From Solibacillus faecavium (GTDB lineage: Bacteria; Bacillota; Bacilli; Bacillales_A; Planococcaceae), in assembly GCF_014836905.1 (NCBI RefSeq), contig NZ_JACSPZ010000001.1:496001-560000 (forward strand): DNA of 64,000 nucleotides, in the 5' to 3' direction. The notes beneath the pieces were generated by a model. That model saw only the letters and a list, made by a program, of their open reading frames with translations. It had not been told where the DNA came from and made no database searches. Below are positions 17,700 through 25,080 of the stretch, piece by piece; positions within the stretch are counted from its first letter, which is position 1; each line of letters starts with the position of its first letter. Both the position numbers and the translations under genes were made by a program.

Positions 17700-18146
17700 C
17701 TAATAGGATAGATCTTTTATAGACAAACCGAGTTTTTTTAGCAATTCTATTGCTGTTTGTTTTTCTTCTCCTGATAAAGCATCCAGTAACCCATGTAAAT
17801 TTTGCTCATGCTCAGGAAATAACTTGTCCATGAATTCAGAACCTAAATCGGTAATTTCCGCATATGTTACACGTCGATCGTTTGGACACGAAATCCGAGC
17901 CAAAAACTCGCGTTTCTCCAATTTATCAACCACATACGTAATCGAACCACTTGCCAATAAGATTTTTGTCCCTATTTGCTGCAATGGCTGACGTCCTTTA
18001 TGGTATAAAAGTTCGAGAACTGCGAATTCTGTTGGGTTTAATCCATTTTTTTGTATAAATTGATTCGTCGCTTCATTTATCGCTTTATGTGCTCTTGATA
18101 ATACAATAAATAATTTCAACGATTGTTTTACTTCCTCTGAAGCCAT
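17700..18146 (-). CDS. MarR-family regulator, MhqR-like
   Basis: Winged-helix repressor of 148 aa. The text LKLFIVLSRAHKAINEATNQFIQKNGLNPTEFAVLELLYHKGRQPLQQIGTKILLASGSITYVVDKLEKREFLAR is strikingly like B. subtilis MhqR (YkvE), which represses quinone-detoxifying dioxygenases and reductases and is inactivated by methylhydroquinone. No such target gene is adjacent, so the regulon is unknown. Start: ATG at 18146 is chosen over 18155 because AGAGG lies 9 bases before it. Confidence 0.8.
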   Translation of the reverse strand: MASEEVKQSLKLFIVLSRAHKAINEATNQFIQKNGLNPTEFAVLELLYHKGRQPLQQIGTKILLASGSITYVVDKLEKREFLARISCPNDRRVTYAEITDLGSEFMDKLFPEHEQNLHGLLDALSGEEKQTAIELLKKLGLSIKDLSY

Positions 18147-18210
18147 AAATACCATCCTCTATTTTGAGTAATATGCTTATTATAGCGATGGATTGAAAGT
18201 TTTGTCAAAA

Positions 18211-19671
18211 TCACTTTATATTCGCTGAAATTCTACTCTCACCTATTTTGTAGGCATGTATCGGATTCATAAATTCCCTATTACTTTGTGGATTAAATTC
18301 AACAATAAAGTTAGTACCTACACCAACCTCACTCTCAATATGAAGGATCGCATTATGCTCTTTTATAACAGACTGAACGAGCAAAAGCCCTAATCCCGAA
18401 CCATACTCTTTCGTAGTATAGAATGGGTTCAACGCATTTTCCAAGTCCAACGAGTTCATGCCTTTCCCGCTATCTTTAATAGAGAGCTTAATAGAGGAGT
18501 CTTTAGAATAGAGTAATTTAACAACAATGTAATTATTGTATTCCACTGATTCAATAGCATTTTTAAGTATATTTATAACCATTTGTTTTAAACGGCTATA
18601 ATCCCCCATCATTGTATATTCGATTTCTTCATCAAACTCAAATACAATCATCGCATCGGTCGTCAGTGCTGTCGGTTGCATCAGTTGAATAGCTTCATCG
18701 ACAAGTACTTTCATATCCAGGCTCTTAAACACTTGCTTCTTAGGTTTTGCAATACTTAATAAGTCTACAAGTAAGTCATCCATTCGCTTTAGTTCTGATT
18801 CTACAATTTGAAAATAAGGATTTTGCTCCTCATTTAAACTGCTTTTAATCATTTGAATAAATCCTTGGATAGAAGTCATTGGATTGCGGATTTCATGCGC
18901 AATTGATGCAATATTTTGACCAATGAAAGATAACGACTGCTGATGCTCAATCTTTTTAAGCAGCATCATTTCTTCTGTCTGATCAATGATTGTTGTTACT
19001 AAAAGCCCCAAATTTTCATCTACTTTACTTATGAAATTCAAATAAACCGTTTTCCCGTCAGCGGTTTCCTTTTTTACAAAAAGGCTGGCCATTTCACGAT
19101 TTGAAATCTTTTTATAGTATTGGACAATAACCGACGATTCATAGTGGCAATCTTCAAATAGATAATCATAACTGCGGTTTTCTATTTGCGCAGGCTTTCT
19201 ATCCAATAAATGTAAAGCCATTTCGTTCACCGATAATATCTTTCCATCTAACATCGTTAATATTACACCCTGAGCCATTCCATTAATCAAATTCTGGAAA
19301 ACGATCATATCGTTTTTTTCTTCGAATGAAATAACATTTGAAGGATTTATTTGAATTCGTGTAAAAATCAGCTGCTTCTGCTGAAGATAGTATCCCCAAA
19401 TCTTGATTGGCATTTTTTGATGATATTTATTTACTAAAAATAAAGTTGTACTAGAAGTTGAATTTTCTATTACGGTGCGTATAAATCGTTCCCATTCGCT
19501 ATTATTTTTATCAGTGTTACTCCAAAAGTTTGACAGAAGATGCACAGACTTTAAAGTTTCTTCCGCCTTTTTATTGATAAATTCCAAGTTTCCAAGGCGA
19601 TTAAAGATAATAATTTGCTCACTCGATTCATTAAAAAGCGCTTCTACCATCATAGGCGATTTTCCTTCCAA
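18211..19671 (-). CDS. PAS-domain sensor histidine kinase, sporulation-kinase type
   Basis: Cytosolic kinase of 486 aa with no membrane helix. Two PAS-like regions lie at about 10-120 and 125-230, then HisKA with the phosphorylated His in SIAHEIRNPMTSIQGFIQMI (about 255-275), and HATPase_c with N box (INILKNAIESV), G1 (DSGKGM) and G2 (GSGLGLLLV). No response regulator is adjacent, as usual for kinases feeding Spo0F. TTG at 19671 has GGAGGA 9 bases ahead; an in-frame ATG at 19653 with GGAAGG is the alternative. Confidence 0.85.
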   Translation of the reverse strand: MEGKSPMMVEALFNESSEQIIIFNRLGNLEFINKKAEETLKSVHLLSNFWSNTDKNNSEWERFIRTVIENSTSSTTLFLVNKYHQKMPIKIWGYYLQQKQLIFTRIQINPSNVISFEEKNDMIVFQNLINGMAQGVILTMLDGKILSVNEMALHLLDRKPAQIENRSYDYLFEDCHYESSVIVQYYKKISNREMASLFVKKETADGKTVYLNFISKVDENLGLLVTTIIDQTEEMMLLKKIEHQQSLSFIGQNIASIAHEIRNPMTSIQGFIQMIKSSLNEEQNPYFQIVESELKRMDDLLVDLLSIAKPKKQVFKSLDMKVLVDEAIQLMQPTALTTDAMIVFEFDEEIEYTMMGDYSRLKQMVINILKNAIESVEYNNYIVVKLLYSKDSSIKLSIKDSGKGMNSLDLENALNPFYTTKEYGSGLGLLLVQSVIKEHNAILHIESEVGVGTNFIVEFNPQSNREFMNPIHAYKIGESRISANIK

Positions 19672-19781
19672 TACATTATTTCCTCCATTTTTTAGAAGTT
19701 ATAGAATTTTCTGATATATACTTATTATTATTATATTATTCCATATTTGTAATTGTAATAAAATGGGTATATTCTCCCATA

Positions 19782-19810
19782 TTGTTTGAAGCTGTTTACA
19801 CTGCTACAAT
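19782..19810 (+). promoter_or_regulatory. Sigma-A-type promoter of the B12-radical SAM gene
   Basis: TTGTTT (19782-19787) and TACAAT (19805-19810) with a 17-base spacer; start of transcription would fall about 20 bases before the translation start. Confidence 0.6.
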
Positions 19811-19837
19811 AGAGTGTATGAAGAGGAGAATAAAATA

Positions 19838-21571
19838 ATGAAAATCATATTAAGTACACTTAACGCAAAATATATTCATACAAATTTAGCGATTCGCTAT
19901 TTAAAAGCAGCAGCACTGCCTGAGTTCGATTGTGAGCTTGCTGAATATACAATTAAAGACCCAGCTTTCAACATCGTATCCGACCTTTTCCAAAAGAAAC
20001 CGGATGTTGTCGGATTCAGCTGTTATATTTGGAATATTAATGAGACGATTGCAGTAATTCGTATGCTAAAAACGGTTTTGCCCAATGTCAAAATTGTATT
20101 AGGTGGTCCGGAAGTTTCTTACGATGTCCATGAATGGGTTCGCAAACATGAAGAAATTGACTTCATTATTATGGGTGAAGGTGAAGTTTCATTTAAAGAA
20201 ATGCTTCGCCACTTCAATGGTGAGATTCCTCTCGACAAAGTACCGGGCATTTGCTATTTAGAAGAAGGCAAATTAAAAATCCATGCACAGCCACCTAAAA
20301 TCGATTTACGGGAAATTGCTTCCCCTTTCCGATTTGAAGAAGATTTACCTCACCTAGGTAAACGGATTCAATATATTGAAACGAGCCGTGGCTGTCCATT
20401 TAGCTGTCAATTTTGCTTATCTTCTATTGAAGTTGGAGTTCGTTATTTCAACCGTGAGAAGATTAAAGAAGATATTCGCTACTTAATGAATAACGGGGCA
20501 AAAACGATTAAATTCGTAGACCGTACCTTTAATATTAGTCGTAGCTACGCGATGGAAATGTTTCAGTTTTTAATTGATGAACATCAGCCAGGTGTCGTAT
20601 TCCAATTCGAAATTACAGCGGACATTATGCGTCCTGAAGTCATCCAATTTTTAAATGACAATGCACCTAAAGGGCTGTTCCGTTTTGAAATCGGTGTCCA
20701 GTCAACTAATGATTTGACGAATGACTTGGTAAAACGTCGTCAAAACTTCGAGAAGCTTACTCGTACTGTAACAATGGTAAAGGAAGGCGGCAAAATCGAT
20801 CAGCATTTGGATTTAATTGCCGGTCTGCCTGAAGAAGACTATGCGTCATTCCGTAAAACATTCAATGATGTATTTGCAATGCGTCCTGAAGAATTACAGC
20901 TCGGTTTCCTAAAACTGCTACGTGGAACAGGCTTACGATTGGAAGCAGAAAAATATGGCTACACATATGTTGATATTTCGCCATATGAAATTTTCTCAAA
21001 TAATGTATTAACTTTTGATGATATTGTCCGTATTAAACATGCGGAAGACGTACTGGAGAAATATTGGAATGCACATCGTATGGACAATACGATTGAATAT
21101 TTAGTAACAAAAGTATTTGAAACACCATTCGATTTCTTCCAAAGCTTCGGCACATACTGGGAAACAAAAGGCTGGTCACGAATTGGACATCAGCTAGAGG
21201 ATCTATTCCGCCGCTTACTTGAGTTTCTGCAAACGGTCAATCACGCCGATTTAGAAGTAATTACAAGCCTGATGAAATACGATTTCCTTCAAGGCCAGCA
21301 GTTCCAGCCGCGTAAACTATGGTGGGACGACCGCCTTTCAGAGGATGAGATGAAAGATGTCTATGCACGTATTAAAGAAAATCCTTCTCTTGTAGGCGAG
21401 GAATTTGAAGCAATGCAAATTACTGAACGCGAATTATTTAAACACTCATTAATTATTCCGTTCCACATCGATTTAGGAAATTACGAAGTCGGTGTACCGC
21501 AAAAGAAGACGGGCTATTTATTCACTTACTTCCGCAATGGACAACAGCCTTACTTCAGCACATTCAATTAA
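19838..21571 (+). CDS. B12-binding-domain radical SAM protein
   Basis: Protein of 577 aa with an N-terminal cobalamin-binding Rossmann-like domain (KIILSTLNAKYIHTNLAIRYL... VVGFSCYIWNINETIAVI, LGGPEVSYD), a central radical SAM core with the cluster motif SRGCPFSCQFCLSS (CxxxCxxC), and a C-terminal extension ending YFRNGQQPYFSTFN. Such proteins bind a [4Fe-4S] cluster and SAM; many methylate unreactive carbons but the substrate here is unknown. An in-frame GTG at 19814 is rejected because GAGGAGA stands 8 bases before the ATG at 19838. Monocistronic. Confidence 0.88.
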   Translation: MKIILSTLNAKYIHTNLAIRYLKAAALPEFDCELAEYTIKDPAFNIVSDLFQKKPDVVGFSCYIWNINETIAVIRMLKTVLPNVKIVLGGPEVSYDVHEWVRKHEEIDFIIMGEGEVSFKEMLRHFNGEIPLDKVPGICYLEEGKLKIHAQPPKIDLREIASPFRFEEDLPHLGKRIQYIETSRGCPFSCQFCLSSIEVGVRYFNREKIKEDIRYLMNNGAKTIKFVDRTFNISRSYAMEMFQFLIDEHQPGVVFQFEITADIMRPEVIQFLNDNAPKGLFRFEIGVQSTNDLTNDLVKRRQNFEKLTRTVTMVKEGGKIDQHLDLIAGLPEEDYASFRKTFNDVFAMRPEELQLGFLKLLRGTGLRLEAEKYGYTYVDISPYEIFSNNVLTFDDIVRIKHAEDVLEKYWNAHRMDNTIEYLVTKVFETPFDFFQSFGTYWETKGWSRIGHQLEDLFRRLLEFLQTVNHADLEVITSLMKYDFLQGQQFQPRKLWWDDRLSEDEMKDVYARIKENPSLVGEEFEAMQITERELFKHSLIIPFHIDLGNYEVGVPQKKTGYLFTYFRNGQQPYFSTFN

Positions 21572-21574
21572 TCC

Positions 21575-21620
21575 AAAAACGCTGCAAACTCTTACTATGG
21601 AGTGTGCAGCGTTTTTTATA
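21575..21620. terminator. Terminator after the radical SAM gene
   Basis: AAAACGCTGCA...ACTC pairs with GAGTG-TGCAGCGTTTT and ends in a T-run; the A-run on the other side lets it also end the 55-aa gene on the minus strand. Confidence 0.88.
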
Positions 21621-21630
21621 AAGCGAAAAC

Positions 21631-21798
21631 TTATTGCTTATTCGATTTAGAATCATCCGTTTGCTTTTCATGATGTGTATTTTTATATTGTTCTTCTGTT
21701 AAATCATTATCTTCACGGAGATCCAAATCATCCGGGTTTAATTCCGGTCCTACCTCTTCTCGCATATTTTGCCGGTCATTCCCTTTCTTTTTTTCCAT
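21631..21798 (-). CDS. Small acidic protein of unknown function (55 aa)
   Basis: Very hydrophilic 55-aa protein beginning MEKKKGNDRQNMREEVGPEL and ending KQTDDSKSNKQ, with the motif NPDDLDLREDNDLTEEQ in the middle. It has no hydrophobic core and is probably disordered. A nearly perfect ribosome site GGAGGTGAT stands 4 bases before the ATG, which argues strongly for translation. An opposite-strand open frame of 109 codons across the same bases has no ribosome site and is taken to be its shadow. Small acidic proteins of this kind are common among spore or stress peptides, but no function can be given. Confidence 0.72.
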   Translation of the reverse strand: MEKKKGNDRQNMREEVGPELNPDDLDLREDNDLTEEQYKNTHHEKQTDDSKSNKQ

Positions 21799-21939
21799 GC
21801 TTATCACCTCCGTTCAACAAATTAACAATTGAGCTATCATCTATTCCACCAAAGTGGTTGAACATAGCTTCAGACAGCCTATTCGTTTTATACCCTAAAA
21901 AAGAGGGCATAATTCAAATAAAAGAAAGGAGTGAATTTT

Positions 21940-22227
21940 TTGAAAATAATTTTGGTGGTTTCAAGTATTATTGTTCCGCTTATTATGGTTTATATAAGAA
22001 ATAAAATTAGTAAGTCAGCAATTTTATTTAATATATTGGCAGTTATTTTGGTCATCATTTTCGGAAGCATTGCGTCCACTTCCATTTATCAAATCATTAT
22101 TGACAATGCTGTATTTATGACAAAAATTCATGGTCTATTTTTAAATAAACTTTTTTTAATTTCCGGTGCGTACATTGGTATATTCGTTATTTATCGATTA
22201 ATGGTTCTTACAATGAAGGAGCGGTAA
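21940..22227 (+). CDS. Small membrane protein of unknown function
   Basis: A 95-aa hydrophobic protein with about three membrane helices (IILVVSSIIVPLIMVYI; AILFNILAVILVIIFGSIAST; KLFLISGAYIGIFVIYRLMVL). AAGGAGTGA overlaps the in-frame GTG at 21931, so the TTG at 21940, six bases past that ribosome site, is chosen. It ends at a bidirectional terminator shared with ktrD. Family not recognised. Confidence 0.6.
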   Translation: MKIILVVSSIIVPLIMVYIRNKISKSAILFNILAVILVIIFGSIASTSIYQIIIDNAVFMTKIHGLFLNKLFLISGAYIGIFVIYRLMVLTMKER

Positions 22228-22244
22228 ATTTATTACTGTAATAT

Positions 22245-22284
22245 AAAACATCCATTTTCCAATAGAGGAAAATGGATGTTTTGC
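22245..22284. terminator. Bidirectional terminator between the small membrane gene and ktrD
   Basis: AAAACATCCATTTTCC pairs perfectly with GGAAAATGGATGTTTT around a short loop; A/T runs on both sides. Confidence 0.9.
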
Positions 22285-22307
22285 TTAAAATTATAATTAG
22301 ATTGATC

Positions 22308-23657
22308 TTAGCCAATAATAATTCGCTCTTTAGGGTAATGGTATTTCTTCTTACTGGATGAACCACCAATTGTATAGAGGAATGAAATTAAACCAACCCG
22401 GCCTACAAACATGAGTGCCATAATTACCATTTTTCCAAAGGCGGTCAGATCTTCTGTTATGCCAAGAGACATCCCACACGTTCCGAAAGCCGAGGTTATT
22501 TCAAAAATGACTTCCATCATTGTCGCACGTGTTTCTGTAATAAATAATACCATCGCCGCCCCCAATACCATTATTATGGCAAAAATTAATACGGCAAAAG
22601 AGCGGGAAACATCAATAAGGTGAATTTCACGATTAAATACTTGAATTTCGGACTGTCCACGGGCAAATGCAATTAAAAATAAAATAACTATCGCAAATGT
22701 TGTCGTACGAATCCCCCCACCAACAGAACTCGGTGATGCCCCGATAAACATGAGCACACTCATAAAGAGCTGAGTCGCTTCATTAAATGTGGTGACATCA
22801 TATGTTGTTAAACCTGCAGATCTTGTAGAAATCGAATGGAACATTGCAGAAAATACGGCTTCATGCCACCGCATTCCTTTAAATGACTGAAAGATTTCTA
22901 TTATAAAAATAACGATAGAACCTAATGCAAATAACGCTACATATGTTACCGTTGTCAGCTTTGTAAATAAACTAAAACGGAATGCAGGATCTTTTTTCAA
23001 TAAATACGTCTTCACTTCAATTAAAACAGGGAAACCAATTGCCCCTAGGAATATTAAAACCATACAAACAAACTGAACAAAATAGTCATGATGAAACGGC
23101 TGTAAACTCATACCGGTAATATCAAACCCGGCATTCGTCGTTGCAGATATTGCCGCGAATATTCCGTTTATTGCCGCTTCTTCCCAAGTTGCAAAATAAC
23201 GCTTAAAATGAACCGTCAAAATTATTGCACCAGTAAACTCAATCATTAAAAACAATTTTGTAATTTGCCGAATCAACGCTACAACTCCGGACAGATTATA
23301 TTGGTTATGGTCAATCATTATTAGCTGGCGTTCGCGCATGCCAATTTTTTTCCCAAACAGTAGCCATAGAAAAGTACCAATTGACATTATACCAATGGCT
23401 CCAAATTGTAAGATGAGCAAAATCATTGTCAGCCCAAAGCCGCTGTACGTTTCAGCAACAGTAACCGTAGTTAAACCTGTTACACTGACCGCGCTAACAG
23501 CTGTAAAAAGGCTGTCTAAATGTGACACGCTTACACCCTCTAGATGAACCCCTGGAATACGTAACAGTAAATATGAAATAAGTATAGCAATAGAATAATA
23601 TGTGATTAGTATTTGGAAAGGCGTAATACTTCGCCTTTCTAGTTTTTTAAAAGGCAT
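22308..23657 (-). CDS. ktrD: Potassium uptake channel subunit KtrD/KtrB (TrkH family)
   Basis: Membrane subunit of a Na+-dependent K+ transporter, 449 aa, the length of B. subtilis KtrD. Four M1-P-M2 repeats are recognisable by their filter segments: SVTGLTTV, TTNAGFDITG, RSAGLTTYD and FGTCGMSLG. The KtrC/KtrA cytoplasmic RCK subunit is not next to it, which fits KtrD (KtrB is normally next to KtrA). The family is controlled through RCK subunits by ATP/ADP and c-di-AMP. Monocistronic. Confidence 0.9.
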   Translation of the reverse strand: MPFKKLERRSITPFQILITYYSIAILISYLLLRIPGVHLEGVSVSHLDSLFTAVSAVSVTGLTTVTVAETYSGFGLTMILLILQFGAIGIMSIGTFLWLLFGKKIGMRERQLIMIDHNQYNLSGVVALIRQITKLFLMIEFTGAIILTVHFKRYFATWEEAAINGIFAAISATTNAGFDITGMSLQPFHHDYFVQFVCMVLIFLGAIGFPVLIEVKTYLLKKDPAFRFSLFTKLTTVTYVALFALGSIVIFIIEIFQSFKGMRWHEAVFSAMFHSISTRSAGLTTYDVTTFNEATQLFMSVLMFIGASPSSVGGGIRTTTFAIVILFLIAFARGQSEIQVFNREIHLIDVSRSFAVLIFAIIMVLGAAMVLFITETRATMMEVIFEITSAFGTCGMSLGITEDLTAFGKMVIMALMFVGRVGLISFLYTIGGSSSKKKYHYPKERIIIG

Positions 23658-23714
23658 ACAAATGGCCTCCCATATATTGTTACATTTTTTCTAGTATAAT
23701 GAATTCCATTGAAA

Positions 23715-23752
23715 ATGAAAAGAAGATACTTCATTTACAGAAGTATCTCCAA
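23715..23752 (-). terminator. Terminator of the terC-type gene
   Basis: On the minus strand AGATACTTC pairs with GAAGTATCT across a 7-base loop, followed by a T-rich tail. Confidence 0.7.
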
Positions 23753-23761
23753 AAAGAATCG

Positions 23762-24526
23762 TTAACTTGCCTGTTCTTTTTTATTTTTATACACACTTAC
23801 TAAGTAGCCGCCAATTACAAGGCCAAGCAGTACCGCCCAGAAGATAACTTTCCACGTAGTTGAATGTGGGAAATGCGGGTCGATAATGGCTAAGCTCTCA
23901 TGACCTAATGCTAATACTGCCAATTTTACCCCTACCCACCCTACAATTAGGAATGCTGTCGTTTCCAACGTTGGGTAATTATTTAATAGCTTCACAAACA
24001 TTTGAGCTGCGAATCGCATAATAACAAGTCCCACAAATCCACCTAGGAACATAACAGCGAATGGACCTGCGTTAATTCCACCAATATGATAGTCACCGAT
24101 ATGCGGCAATGTAATTGCAATGGCTACTGCCGCAAGCATTGAGTCAATGGCAAAAGCAATATCAGCAAGTTCGACTTTTAATACTGTCATCCAGAAGCCT
24201 GAACCTTTTCCTTCTTTAATTTCTATACTTTCATCTTGCCTTTTGAAGTGATTATCATATAAATGCTTTATGGAAATGAATAATAAATAAGCGGCACCAA
24301 GTGCTTGAATTTCCCAATATTTTGCTAAAAACGTTATTAAAAACAGTGCGATAAAGCGGAACAAGAATGCTCCAAATAATCCGTAAAATAATGCTTTTTT
24401 CTGTTGCTCTTTCGGTAAATGTTTTACCATTACCGCCATTACGACTGCATTATCCGCAGCCAAAAGCCCCTCAAGGAAAATTAAAACAAGTAATACCCAT
24501 GCATATTCTAATAAAATTGCTTCCAT
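23762..24526 (-). CDS. TerC-family Mn2+ exporter (YkoY/MeeY-like)
   Basis: Polytopic membrane protein of 254 aa with about seven helices. The acidic helix-borne signatures FLEGLLAADNAVVMAVMVKHLP and ELADIAFAIDSMLAAVAIA are the TerC hallmark and carry the metal-coordinating Asp/Glu. B. subtilis YkoY (MeeY) exports Mn2+ and supplies metal to exoenzymes. The leader holds a yybP-ykoY manganese riboswitch with a terminator, so expression should rise with Mn2+. The start is ATG with GGGAGGAAA ahead. Confidence 0.92.
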   Translation of the reverse strand: MEAILLEYAWVLLVLIFLEGLLAADNAVVMAVMVKHLPKEQQKKALFYGLFGAFLFRFIALFLITFLAKYWEIQALGAAYLLFISIKHLYDNHFKRQDESIEIKEGKGSGFWMTVLKVELADIAFAIDSMLAAVAIAITLPHIGDYHIGGINAGPFAVMFLGGFVGLVIMRFAAQMFVKLLNNYPTLETTAFLIVGWVGVKLAVLALGHESLAIIDPHFPHSTTWKVIFWAVLLGLVIGGYLVSVYKNKKEQAS

Positions 24527-24612
24527 GAAAGTTTCCCTCCTAATAATGTACTTGTTGCCAAATATTCAGGCATTTATTATTGATAGTTGAAATAAATACA
24601 TCTATTTTTGCC

Positions 24613-24797
24613 AAAAAGAAAAGACCTCTGCCTATAAAAATAGGCAAAGGTCTTGCTAAGCACAATTTATGCTATCACACCCGATGGCTCCTAACCATGT
24701 AATGACGAATGTGAAGTAAGTTCAATTAAAAGTAGTGGCCATTACAACAAGCTACTATTTTAATTTCTTATAGCTACTCCCCTTTGACAAATGTCAA
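24613..24797 (-). ncRNA. yybP-ykoY manganese riboswitch with expression-platform terminator
   Basis: Read on the minus strand, the leader begins CAAAGGGGAGTAGCTA, contains GGAGCCATCGGGTGTGATAGC, and ends GCAAGACCTTTGCC before a hairpin (AGACCTTTGCCTAT/ATAGGCAGAGGTCT) and a T-tract at 24613-24654. The AAAGGGGAGTAGC opening and GCAAGACCTTTGCC end are the conserved parts of the Mn2+-sensing yybP-ykoY family. It lies about 90 bases upstream of a TerC-type exporter, the classical target. Known mechanism: Mn2+ binding stabilises the aptamer and prevents the terminator. Confidence 0.9.
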
Positions 24798-25080
24798 TGG
24801 ATATTCAATTCAATTATATAGTTATTCTAACGATATTGTATTGAAAAATCAAATCTTTCTTCCAAAAATCATCAAAACTTTACAAAAAATATTGGTAAAT
24901 GCCTTATTCCTTCTGTTAATTTAATACTCATTTTAGGAAACGACAGATAAAATTCAATACCGTTTTCTTTAACAAGGACATTTATTTCGACGCTTTCTTG
25001 CTACCAACTTATTGTATGATATTCCACTGTCAGATGCTACGCAGTTATAAGTTAAAGAAGCAATTATATGGTTTACAACA
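24798..25080. other. Intergenic region between the riboswitch and the RND gene
   Basis: AT-rich, no gene seen. It should hold the promoter of the riboswitch transcript; a TATAAT (minus strand) lies near 24815 but no good -35 box is found at 17 bases. The downstream end is the 3' side of the RND pump gene, for which I see no clear terminator. Confidence 0.35.

Noticed and set aside
21675..22004. Plus-strand open frame of 109 codons
   Set aside because: No ribosome site, odd composition, and it lies opposite the 55-aa gene that has GGAGGTGAT.
24766..24792. TTGACA-N17-GCTATA promoter on the minus strand
   Set aside because: It falls inside the conserved 5' part of the manganese aptamer; the hexamers are better explained as aptamer sequence.
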